Shown piece after piece: positions 1 through 6,815 of a stretch of DNA of 8,145 bases. Made by a program: the position numbers and the translations under genes. The DNA is from an uncultured Bacteroides sp. (GTDB lineage: Bacteria; Bacteroidota; Bacteroidia; Bacteroidales; Bacteroidaceae): contig USSR01000290.1 of NCBI GenBank assembly GCA_900557355.1, forward strand, positions 1-8,145. The letters are read 5' to 3'. The notes under the pieces were generated by a model. That model had not been told where the DNA came from and ran no database searches. It saw nothing but the letters and a program-made list of their open reading frames with translations. The first letter of the stretch is position 1, and each line of letters begins with the position of its first letter.

Positions 1-569
1 ATTACTTTATCAGAAGATGCTTTCGGATTTTTTGCCACTAATTTAACCGTATAAATTCCCGGAGAGAACATCATTTGTGGATTTTGTTCTGTTGAAGTAA
101 TAATTTCTCCACCTTCTTTAGGAGTAAAACTCCACAACCATTCATTAGGATAGCCTTTAGATAAATCTTTGAAAGATATAATATCTTCATTTGTTGCAGT
201 AGTCTTATCTGCAGAGAAGTTGGCTGTTATCTGAGATGGGTAGTTGACAGTAATATATTGTTCTTTCACAATTTCATTAACATTGCTTCCTCGTCCAACA
301 GACAAAATGACAGAATAAACTCCAGGTTTATTGTACACAACACTAGGACTGAATAAGACCGAAGTCTCCGGTTCTCCTCCATCAAAATGCCAGTTCCACT
401 TAGTCGGTTCACCGATAGAAGCATCTTTGAAAGTGACACTTTCACCCATTGTGACTTCCTGAACATTCGATTCAAATGCTGCCTGTAATGATTGCAAATC
501 ATCTTCAGAACAAGCAGACAATACTATCATAACGACACACTGTAATAAATATAAAACTTTTCTTTTCAT
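1..569 (-). CDS. PKD-domain surface lipoprotein, 3' part beyond the left edge
   Basis: This reading frame is open from an ATG at 569-567 to the window edge: 189 complete codons and no stop, so the C-terminus is missing. Residues 1-20 are a lipoprotein signal (MKRK, a hydrophobic core, lipobox LSAC with Cys20). SEDD follows, an acidic stretch like the Bacteroidota lipoprotein surface-export signal. Two PKD-type beta-sandwich repeats follow. The first spans about residues 33-108, with WNWHFDGG at 58-65 and the closing strand KPGVYSVILSV at 81-91. The second runs from about 115, with WLWSF at 144-148 and PGIYTVKLVAKN at 170-181. PKD domains usually act as spacers or binding modules in extracellular proteins. 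The position behind a SusCD pair and a sialidase suggests a surface glycan-binding protein or the stalk of a larger enzyme. The unseen C-terminus could hold a catalytic or lectin domain, so the function is inferred. The start lies 18 bp after the sialidase remnant. Confidence 0.88.
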   Translation of the reverse strand, partial: MKRKVLYLLQCVVMIVLSACSEDDLQSLQAAFESNVQEVTMGESVTFKDASIGEPTKWNWHFDGGEPETSVLFSPSVVYNKPGVYSVILSVGRGSNVNEIVKEQYITVNYPSQITANFSADKTTATNEDIISFKDLSKGYPNEWLWSFTPKEGGEIITSTEQNPQMMFSPGIYTVKLVAKNPKASSDKV

Positions 570-580
570 ATCAGTGATAT
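568..580. repeat. 13 bp perfect palindrome overlapping the PKD gene start
   Basis: ATATCAGTGATAT has 6 bp arms around a single central base and overlaps the first two bases of the PKD-lipoprotein start codon. A one-base loop cannot form a stable RNA hairpin, so any role would be as double-stranded DNA, for example an operator half-site pair. It is AT-rich and short, so chance is quite likely. Confidence 0.35.
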
Positions 581-584
581 ATTA

Positions 585-596
585 AATTCATTGTAT
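585..596. repeat. 12 bp direct repeat, distal copy (end of sialidase remnant)
   Basis: AATTCATTGTAT on the plus strand is identical to 865-876, at a 280 bp offset. On the coding strand it reads ATACAATGAATT, that is the codons Ile-Gln-stop plus three bases past the stop. It marks the 3' end of the sialidase remnant, and bases outside the 12 differ between the copies. A direct repeat bounding the remnant fits a duplication or recombination origin, though chance identity helped by the shared coding end is possible. Confidence 0.7.
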
Positions 597-871
597 TTTA
601 TTAATTCTAATTCTCTCAAAACTAATCTTTTCGTATAGCTTTGAGCTGCCATTTTCATATAAAATTCCTATTTCATTATCAGAGAACATTACGATATCAG
701 AATAGGCGAAGCCCCACTATATACGACATATCCTGCCGACCATGTTTTACCATTATCCGCACTTTTCTTTATACTCATATTTATGCGTGTTAAACTTATA
801 TCTGTATTCTCCTGCACATCAGAACAGGAAAATAAAAACAGTCTGAACAATATGTATTGACACCAATTCAT
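588..871 (-). pseudogene. Frameshifted 3' remnant of a second GH33 sialidase
   Basis: The frame from the ATG at 871-869 reads 60 codons to a TAA at 691-689. It contains TRINMSIKK, the Asp-box SADNGKTW and YVVYSG, all typical of the last part of a sialidase. In the next frame, from about 710 to a TGA at 590-588, the match continues with FAYSDIVMFSDNEIGILYE and ends in NKIQ. Adding one G to the G4 run (CCCC at 712-715 on the plus strand) joins both halves into 94 codons. The joined product aligns without gaps to residues 320-386 of the intact neighbour, about 30 of 67 identical by hand. The candidate third arginine (in TRIN) and nucleophile tyrosine (in FAYSD) are kept. All earlier catalytic residues are absent, so it cannot be an active sialidase even with the frame repaired. 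The first 20 or so residues match only loosely, starting near the CQ of the family's CQGS motif. Its ATG overlaps the TGA of the upstream sialidase, so the 60-residue product might still be translated by coupling. Confidence 0.88.
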
Positions 872-876
872 TGTAT
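865..876. repeat. 12 bp direct repeat, proximal copy (end of intact sialidase)
   Basis: This is the partner of the copy at 585-596. It holds the last two codons and the stop of the intact sialidase together with the ATG that opens the remnant. Recombination between the two copies would remove exactly 280 bp, including the whole remnant, and leave the intact sialidase ending directly before the PKD lipoprotein leader. Confidence 0.7.
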
Positions 877-2028
877 CGATTTTATATTGACAACTTTAAA
901 AGCCAATCCATCTGTATATCTTTTTTCTCCACCTTCATATATAAGAGCAATCTGTGAATCAGAGAGTTCAACCAAATCCGAATAACCAGAGTTTCCTTCA
1001 TACACAATATATTGCCCTTTCCAACTTTTTCCACCATCAGAGCTTTTCTTAATAGTCATATTAATACGTTCTGTAGCAGAAGCTGCATTTGAGAGAAAAA
1101 CAGATTGTCCTATTGATAGTATACTACCCTGACATTTACAATCTATTTGATCGTTGCTAGCTTGAGGATTAGACCACGTTATACCACCATCCTGACTAAT
1201 ACTATTTTTTCGGTAGAATCCTTCATCCGCTCTCATATTCAACATTAAAGTTCCCTCTCCTATTTCAGCAACAGAACATTCGCCAACACCACTAACCGGA
1301 GTTGGTTCACCTGGTTTCCATGTCTTTCCGTAATCATCAGAATAAATAATATGCGAATAACTTTTTACTTTTCCATTTTCCCTAGTAGTAAAATAGTTTG
1401 GAGCAATTAAACGTCCCCTATTGGTCCCTTTCTGAATTTGAATACCATGACAAGGTCCAGTAGCGTACCAATCCCATTTTTCTTTTTTCACAGCAGAAGT
1501 TATCTCAACAGGAGATGCCCAAGTGACACCGTCATCATCCGAATAGGTATAATACGGACGCCGAGTGTTTTCTCCGGTTCCATTGGTTATTGTTCCCCAC
1601 TTATCTGTTTGATAATTCCATGTCATTAACAAATGTATTCTACCTTTATCATCAACAATCGGAACAGGATTTCCACAAGTATTCTGCCCATCATCCCATA
1701 TCATTATTTGTTTACTCCATGTTTTTCCATTATCAGACGAACGCTTAACAACAAGATCTATATCTCCACTGTCTCCATTACTTCTAGCTTTTCTAGCCTC
1801 TGCAAATGCCAATAAGGTATTACTCTGCGTTTTAACAATAGCAGGTATTCTATAGACTTCATATCCGTCTACTCCCTGACTATAGACATAATCGAATTGG
1901 GATGCTGGAACTTCCTCTTCAGGTGAAGGTGGAACCGGAGTATCTTGTGAATCATCATCTTTTTGACAAGCCTGTGTAAATAGGCTCGTCATAAGAAATA
2001 TACATGTCAGAATCTTATAAGTTTTCAT
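868..2028 (-). CDS. Exo-alpha-sialidase (GH33 neuraminidase), surface lipoprotein
   Basis: The 386-residue product should hydrolyse terminal alpha-linked sialic acids from glycoproteins and glycolipids at the cell surface. Residues 1-20 are a lipoprotein signal ending FTQA before Cys21. QKDDD follows, resembling a surface-export signal, then a Pro/Glu-rich linker to about 42. The rest is one six-bladed sialidase propeller. Five Asp-boxes are visible: SSDNGKTW 97-104, SDDDGVTW 163-170, SDDYGKTW 230-237, SQDGGITW 278-285 and SSDGGKSW 329-336. By family pattern the arginine triad is R60 (in YRIP), R266 (in LNMR) and R321 (in ERIN). The nucleophile pair is Y349 (in GYSD) and E250 (in VGEC), and the acid/base Asp lies in GDSGDID, probably D86. 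The family motif CQGS is at 299-302. No extra lectin or carbohydrate-binding domain is present, so it is shorter than many Bacteroides sialidases. The start overlaps the SusD-like gene by 14 bp, suggesting translational coupling. Family symbols such as nanH would fit, but at least one other sialidase sits in this locus, so none is assigned. Confidence 0.95.
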   Translation of the reverse strand: MKTYKILTCIFLMTSLFTQACQKDDDSQDTPVPPSPEEEVPASQFDYVYSQGVDGYEVYRIPAIVKTQSNTLLAFAEARKARSNGDSGDIDLVVKRSSDNGKTWSKQIMIWDDGQNTCGNPVPIVDDKGRIHLLMTWNYQTDKWGTITNGTGENTRRPYYTYSDDDGVTWASPVEITSAVKKEKWDWYATGPCHGIQIQKGTNRGRLIAPNYFTTRENGKVKSYSHIIYSDDYGKTWKPGEPTPVSGVGECSVAEIGEGTLMLNMRADEGFYRKNSISQDGGITWSNPQASNDQIDCKCQGSILSIGQSVFLSNAASATERINMTIKKSSDGGKSWKGQYIVYEGNSGYSDLVELSDSQIALIYEGGEKRYTDGLAFKVVNIKSIQ

Positions 2029-3469
2029 ATCCTTGGGTTTGTTTCAGATTAGGATTAATATTCATATCACTTAGTGGAATTGCGAGATATAATGGAATAA
2101 TAATATTATCAATAGCTTTCTTTTTCAAGTTCGGAACTTCCTGATAGACATCTATTGTTCCACCAAAATGGAATCTGAGAAGATCAGGCCATCTTTTCCT
2201 TTCAAGATATAATTCTCTTGCACGCTCATTCAGAATCTCCTTTTCCACTACTTTTTTATCCGTACTTCCATTATAAATACCTATCTTAGCACGATCCCTG
2301 ACTTTATTTAACTCAATGATAGCCTGCGGTGTCTGATTCAATGCTGCATAAGCTTCGGCCTTGAACAAATACATCTCTGCAAGTCGATAAATGATAATAT
2401 CCGAATCATAGGTACGATCACCTTCTGTTTTTGTCCCCTTCATCTTATTATCGAAAATACCGATCTCATTTCCTCCCGCATCCTTAGCTATTATAAAAGA
2501 CTCTTTTGTTCTAATATCAGTGGGATTAGCATAAAAAAGATCTATTAAAAAAGAGCTTGGTGCATAAGTACTGCGAGCCCCACCTTTTGCATAAGGTATT
2601 TCATCTTTATTTACTGCCTTTTCCACAAATACATCTCTTGGCTTCAAACTTTGACTATATTGGGCTTCCTTTTCATAAATCTCAAAGTGAATAGTCCATA
2701 TCACTTCTTTTCCATATTTAGTACCATAAATATCGGCAAAATTGTCTTCAAAAGAAAGACCTTTACTTGCTAAATCAGCATAAGTGATAACATCTTTCAA
2801 ATCCTGCTCAGAACCATTCAAGACTTTCGCTTTCCATAACAAAATATCGGCTTTCAGTGCATAACATGCCGGTTTTGAGGCTCTTCCTTTTCCATTCGTA
2901 TAACTTTCTTCCGGGAAGAGATTGATTGCTGCATTCACATCACTTAGAGCCCGTTCTAAAACTTGCTCTGCCGGCTCCCTTGCTAATTTAGGCTTATTGG
3001 AACTTTCTGTCGGTTCCAGTTCTATAGGAGCATCTCCCCATATACGAGCTACACAGAAATACATATATCCCCTTATGCAATATGCTTCTGCCAACAGCCT
3101 GTTTTTATCAGATTCCACTCCAAAACTTATTCCAGGAGTATACTTTAATAACATATTACAATGCTGAATTACCGAATAATAACTTGACCAACCATATCCG
3201 TTTTGTGAAGTCAGATTCTGCGCCCACAAATTCGATGGACCACCTTCCAGACCTGTTGTAAAAGCATCTCCTCTATCTTCAAAATGAAGAGTTGAATTAG
3301 AAGTATCACGTAACTTAGTATAAATACCTATCAAATAGCTTTCTACATCCCCCTTTGTATTCCAGTACCCGTCTCCCGTTATACTTGAAACTGTATCTAC
3401 ATCCAACAAATTGCATGAATGTAACAAAAACAATGAAATTCCTAATAATATTGATTTAATTTGTTTCAT
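2015..3469 (-). CDS. SusD/RagB-family glycan-binding lipoprotein
   Basis: This 484-residue outer-surface lipoprotein is the lid that captures ligand for the SusC-like channel encoded just upstream. The signal peptide ends in LLHS before Cys19, and NLLDVD follows. SusD-family landmarks appear in order: the N-terminal TPR-type helices with AEAYCIRGYMYF at 127-138 and RIWGDAPI at 142-149; YRLAEMYLFKAEAYA at 361-375; ERARELYLERKRWPDLLRF at 415-433; and the C-terminal IPLSDMNINPNLKQTQGY at 464-481. The length is within the usual 450-600 range for the family. The gene begins 19 bp after the SusC-like stop, the standard pairing, and its end overlaps the sialidase start by 14 bp. The neighbouring sialidases point to sialic acid or sialylated oligosaccharide as the ligand, comparable in role to the NanU protein of the NanO/NanU system. 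That specificity is an inference from context, not from binding residues I can read. Confidence 0.95.
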   Translation of the reverse strand: MKQIKSILLGISLFLLHSCNLLDVDTVSSITGDGYWNTKGDVESYLIGIYTKLRDTSNSTLHFEDRGDAFTTGLEGGPSNLWAQNLTSQNGYGWSSYYSVIQHCNMLLKYTPGISFGVESDKNRLLAEAYCIRGYMYFCVARIWGDAPIELEPTESSNKPKLAREPAEQVLERALSDVNAAINLFPEESYTNGKGRASKPACYALKADILLWKAKVLNGSEQDLKDVITYADLASKGLSFEDNFADIYGTKYGKEVIWTIHFEIYEKEAQYSQSLKPRDVFVEKAVNKDEIPYAKGGARSTYAPSSFLIDLFYANPTDIRTKESFIIAKDAGGNEIGIFDNKMKGTKTEGDRTYDSDIIIYRLAEMYLFKAEAYAALNQTPQAIIELNKVRDRAKIGIYNGSTDKKVVEKEILNERARELYLERKRWPDLLRFHFGGTIDVYQEVPNLKKKAIDNIIIPLYLAIPLSDMNINPNLKQTQGYENL

Positions 3470-3488
3470 AATTACAAGTCTTATTTAA

Positions 3489-6400
3489 TTAGAAATTAAT
3501 TTTTACTCCCATATTATATTGTCTTGGCCTTGGGTATACCCCATAATCCACTCCGGTATATATTTCAGGAAACATACCATCATATTTCTTTATATAACCT
3601 ATGTTATATGCTCCAGCAAAAACTTCCACTCCACTCAATCTTATTTTTCTAACCCAAGTTGATGGTAGCATATAGCTTAAAGACACTTCTCTAAATGCCA
3701 GATAATCTCCTTTACTAAAATACAGGCTATTGTTGGTACTCCCACTTTCAGAACTGCCTATTTGATTATCCCATCTCATATGATTTCGATATTGATAATC
3801 GTAATCACTTTGAACTGTATATTTAGGATATTTCGTTCCATCATTCGCACTTTGCCAGGAATTGGTCATTGCGTCTTTTATGGCATTATTGTTATTACGT
3901 GAACTACCCATTATCTGTCCTTTAAAACCATTATCTATCACATGTCCCATAGCCCAGTCCATTACAACTCGTACAGTAAGTCCTTTATATTTGAAAGAGT
4001 TGACAATACCTCCTACCTTATCCGGTCGGATATATCCCATGAATTTCATATCTTTAGAGTCCAATTGCCCATCATTGTTCACGTCTTCAAATATGGCATC
4101 TCCTGCATGTTTCTTTCTACCTTGCGCATTAGGATCATTAGGGGCTTTAGCTGCTTCTTCTTCCGTTTGATAGGTTCCTAAATAATGAAACGCCCATCTT
4201 CCACCAAACTTTTCGCCCTCAGCAATTCCCCCAACCTTTTTAGTACCTCCTGTAGCAGGATCATAAATAAAATTACCTCCTACCCGATTTTTCTCTTCTC
4301 CATTATCCGGTAAATCTACTACGATTCCTTTATTGTAAGCAAACGTCAATGATAAATCCCATGAAAAATCTTTGGTTTGAATAGGAGTAGCATTCAACTC
4401 TATTTCTATTCCGGAGTTTCTTACTGAACCATAATTACTCTTAATCGAACTAAAGCCCGTAGAATTCCATAAAGGTTCATCATACAATCTATCAAATGTC
4501 AGTTTATTATAGTAGTCAATTAATAATCCCAATCTATTATTAAAAAATCCGAGATCGACTCCGATATCATACGATTCCGTCGTTTCCCATCGTAATTGAG
4601 AATTTTTTAATGTTGTATTTAGTATACCTACTGATCCTTGATAATTAGTATCTGTAATTTTGTACTCACCTCTTGAATTGGCAACACTCAAATTGTTATT
4701 ACCCGTACGCCCCCAACTTGCACGCCATTTCCAACGACTCATAATACTTTCTAATGGCTTGAAGAAATTTTCCCTATGCATATTCCATCCAGCTGATACT
4801 CCAGGGAAAAATCCCCATTTATTATCTTCTGCAAACCGTGAAGAACCATCTGCACGCATACTGACAGAAACTATATATTTACCTTTATAATCATAGTTTA
4901 CACGTCCAAAATAACTTAAAGTAGCTTCCATTGTCTTAGTAGAACTTGCTCTTTGTGTACTATCTGCCGTTGCATTTAATGTTGGAATTAAATCTATAGA
5001 AGATCCACTACCGCTTGCCGAAAGTCTGTAACTATAATCATGAGTATAACTGGCACCTGCTACAGCTCCTATATTATGCTCCTTGATTTTCTTATCATAC
5101 GAAAGAACCAAATCTCCCTGCAAATGTCTGTCATAGTTATGCTTAGCTGAAGCAGGACGGATTGTATTTCCAGTCGTCTCATTATCTGCCTGAAAATAAT
5201 TCTCAATACCTTCAGTTCCAAAATAATAGGCTGTTGGTTTTAAAACTAGCCCAGGTAAAATATTCCAGATTGCACCCAACTGAAAAGTTGTCCTATACAC
5301 ACTAGTATCATCATAATTTGTTTTATAATAAATCTCATGCAATCTACTTCTGAAAGAAGAAATACCTTCTCCGGGGGCTGGAGTTCCATCTTCATAGTAC
5401 AATCTGTAGGTCGGTGGTGTTAATATACTTCGAGATATAGTATTGACTGTATTTCCACCTCCCACAGCATCTCTAACCTGCAGACTAGCTTTAGTAGACA
5501 AACTCCATGCCTCACTTAATTTATAATTTCCATTAAATAAGACACTATAATTTTTATAATTTGTACCTCTAAGTATACCATCCTGATTCAAATATCTTAA
5601 ACCTACATAATAGTTAATCGCCTCTGTTCCTCCACTAATACTAAGATCAACCTCATGCTTTTGTCCTGTTGTGAAAGTTGCTTTCTGAAAGTCATTATCC
5701 TGGAAGATGAGCTGTTTTCCCGTAACAGGGTCCGCCATGGTTTGCCAGCCCTCATGTTCCAGCAGATTACTCACATAACCTTGACCATACTTTTGCAAAT
5801 AAACATCCAAAAATTCAAGTGTATTTTTAGAGTTTCTCGGATTTCCTGTTGACATACCAAAAGAACCACTTAAGAATTTTGCCTGATCTTCCTTTCCATT
5901 ATATGTCAAATCAGCCTGATTAAATTTCGCAATATTAGAACGGGATAATGTTATATAATCCCGTGCATTCAATAGTGGAATTCTCTGCGGTTGTTGTTCC
6001 ACTCCATACGTATACCTTAAACTGACAGTAGGTTTCCCTTTCTGACCAGCTTTGGTTTTAACCAAGATTATACCATTAGCAGCTCTGGAACCATAAATAG
6101 CAGTAGAAGCAGCATCTTTCAGAACTTCTATCGATTCTATATCTGCAGGATTCATATCTGATATATTTCTAAATCCTTGTGATATTATACCATCAATAAT
6201 TATTAAGGGAGTATCACTTTCAGGTGAAGTAGAACTACCTCCACGAATAAATATTTGAGGGTCTGCCCCCGGTTGTCCATTAGATATTTGTAAGGATAAA
6301 CCTGGAACTTTGCCTTGTAATTGTAATAACGGATTCTGTCCTGGTGCTTTTTGAAATTCCTCTTTATTTATCTTAGAAATAGAATTTGTTATTAATGCTC

Positions 6401-6779
6401 TTGACTGTTTACCATAACCAATGGCAACGACTTCATCAAGTAACACAGAACTCTCTTCCAAAACAATCACAATATTTCTCCGTCCCTTAATATCAACCTC
6501 TTTTGTTTCCATTCCGACAAAAGAGACAATCAGAGTTGCATTAGGAGGAACCATTATAGAAAATTCACCGGAAGCATTGGTGATAGTACCTTTATCCATA
6601 CCTTTTACGGATATTGAAACTCCTGGTAATTCAACTCCTGTCTGGTCTTGTACTACACCAGAGACCTTTATATCTTCAGAATTAATATTATTTGCTTGAA
6701 TATTTGAAAATACAGATGATAAGATAAATACCATCGATAATATTAATAAATCTTTAGTATGCTTTATTGAGTTTTTCAT
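3489..6779 (-). CDS. SusC/RagA-family TonB-dependent outer-membrane transporter
   Basis: This 1096-residue protein forms the outer-membrane barrel that imports the ligand held by the SusD-like partner, using TonB energy. A signal peptide covers about residues 1-29 (ends NIQA). A carboxypeptidase-regulatory-like beta-sandwich lies at about 37-110 (VSGVVQDQTGVELPGVSISV, then GTITNASGEFSI). The SusC-type TonB-box region LDEVVAIGYGKQ is at 114-125. The plug follows, with LQGKVPGL 154-161, IFIRGG 176-181, PLIIIDGI 191-198 and the signature IESIEVLKDAASTAIYGSRA at 214-233. The remainder is the 22-strand barrel, ending in MGVKINF with a terminal aromatic residue as usual for barrel assembly. No STN (secretin/TonB N-terminal) domain precedes the beta-sandwich, so this is not the type that signals to an anti-sigma factor. 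Regulation of the locus should come from another system outside the window. The gene starts 36 bp after the MFS stop, with no recognisable Shine-Dalgarno site. The ligand is inferred from the flanking sialidases. Confidence 0.96.
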   Translation of the reverse strand: MKNSIKHTKDLLILSMVFILSSVFSNIQANNINSEDIKVSGVVQDQTGVELPGVSISVKGMDKGTITNASGEFSIMVPPNATLIVSFVGMETKEVDIKGRRNIVIVLEESSVLLDEVVAIGYGKQSRALITNSISKINKEEFQKAPGQNPLLQLQGKVPGLSLQISNGQPGADPQIFIRGGSSTSPESDTPLIIIDGIISQGFRNISDMNPADIESIEVLKDAASTAIYGSRAANGIILVKTKAGQKGKPTVSLRYTYGVEQQPQRIPLLNARDYITLSRSNIAKFNQADLTYNGKEDQAKFLSGSFGMSTGNPRNSKNTLEFLDVYLQKYGQGYVSNLLEHEGWQTMADPVTGKQLIFQDNDFQKATFTTGQKHEVDLSISGGTEAINYYVGLRYLNQDGILRGTNYKNYSVLFNGNYKLSEAWSLSTKASLQVRDAVGGGNTVNTISRSILTPPTYRLYYEDGTPAPGEGISSFRSRLHEIYYKTNYDDTSVYRTTFQLGAIWNILPGLVLKPTAYYFGTEGIENYFQADNETTGNTIRPASAKHNYDRHLQGDLVLSYDKKIKEHNIGAVAGASYTHDYSYRLSASGSGSSIDLIPTLNATADSTQRASSTKTMEATLSYFGRVNYDYKGKYIVSVSMRADGSSRFAEDNKWGFFPGVSAGWNMHRENFFKPLESIMSRWKWRASWGRTGNNNLSVANSRGEYKITDTNYQGSVGILNTTLKNSQLRWETTESYDIGVDLGFFNNRLGLLIDYYNKLTFDRLYDEPLWNSTGFSSIKSNYGSVRNSGIEIELNATPIQTKDFSWDLSLTFAYNKGIVVDLPDNGEEKNRVGGNFIYDPATGGTKKVGGIAEGEKFGGRWAFHYLGTYQTEEEAAKAPNDPNAQGRKKHAGDAIFEDVNNDGQLDSKDMKFMGYIRPDKVGGIVNSFKYKGLTVRVVMDWAMGHVIDNGFKGQIMGSSRNNNNAIKDAMTNSWQSANDGTKYPKYTVQSDYDYQYRNHMRWDNQIGSSESGSTNNSLYFSKGDYLAFREVSLSYMLPSTWVRKIRLSGVEVFAGAYNIGYIKKYDGMFPEIYTGVDYGVYPRPRQYNMGVKINF

Positions 6780-6815
6780 AAAAAATAAAATTAGAATGAA
6801 TAAATTATATAAGGA

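Noticed and set aside
688..715. Programmed ribosomal frameshifting at the G-run, which would produce the 94-codon joined product.
   Set aside because: There is no recognisable slippery heptamer or downstream structure, and the product would still lack most catalytic residues. Simple loss of a base, or a sequencing error, is the plainer reading.
689..871. The 60-residue ORF with LFLFSC near its N-terminus looks at first like a small independent lipoprotein.
   Set aside because: The hydrophobic start has no basic N-terminal residues. From about residue 28 it is clearly the sialidase C-terminal region with an Asp-box, and the homology continues in another frame past its stop. A frameshifted fragment explains it better, and the lipobox likeness is probably accidental.
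585..876. The 12 bp direct repeats as target-site duplications or attachment sites of a mobile element.
   Set aside because: The bracketed 280 bp holds sialidase coding sequence, with no terminal inverted repeats and no transposase or integrase.
6780..6815. Possible internal promoter or terminator in the 36 bp between the MFS and SusC-like genes.
   Set aside because: The stretch is very AT-rich, but I found no good match to the Bacteroides -7 (TAnnTTTG) and -33 (TTTG) pair and no stem-loop. It looks like an ordinary intra-operon spacer.
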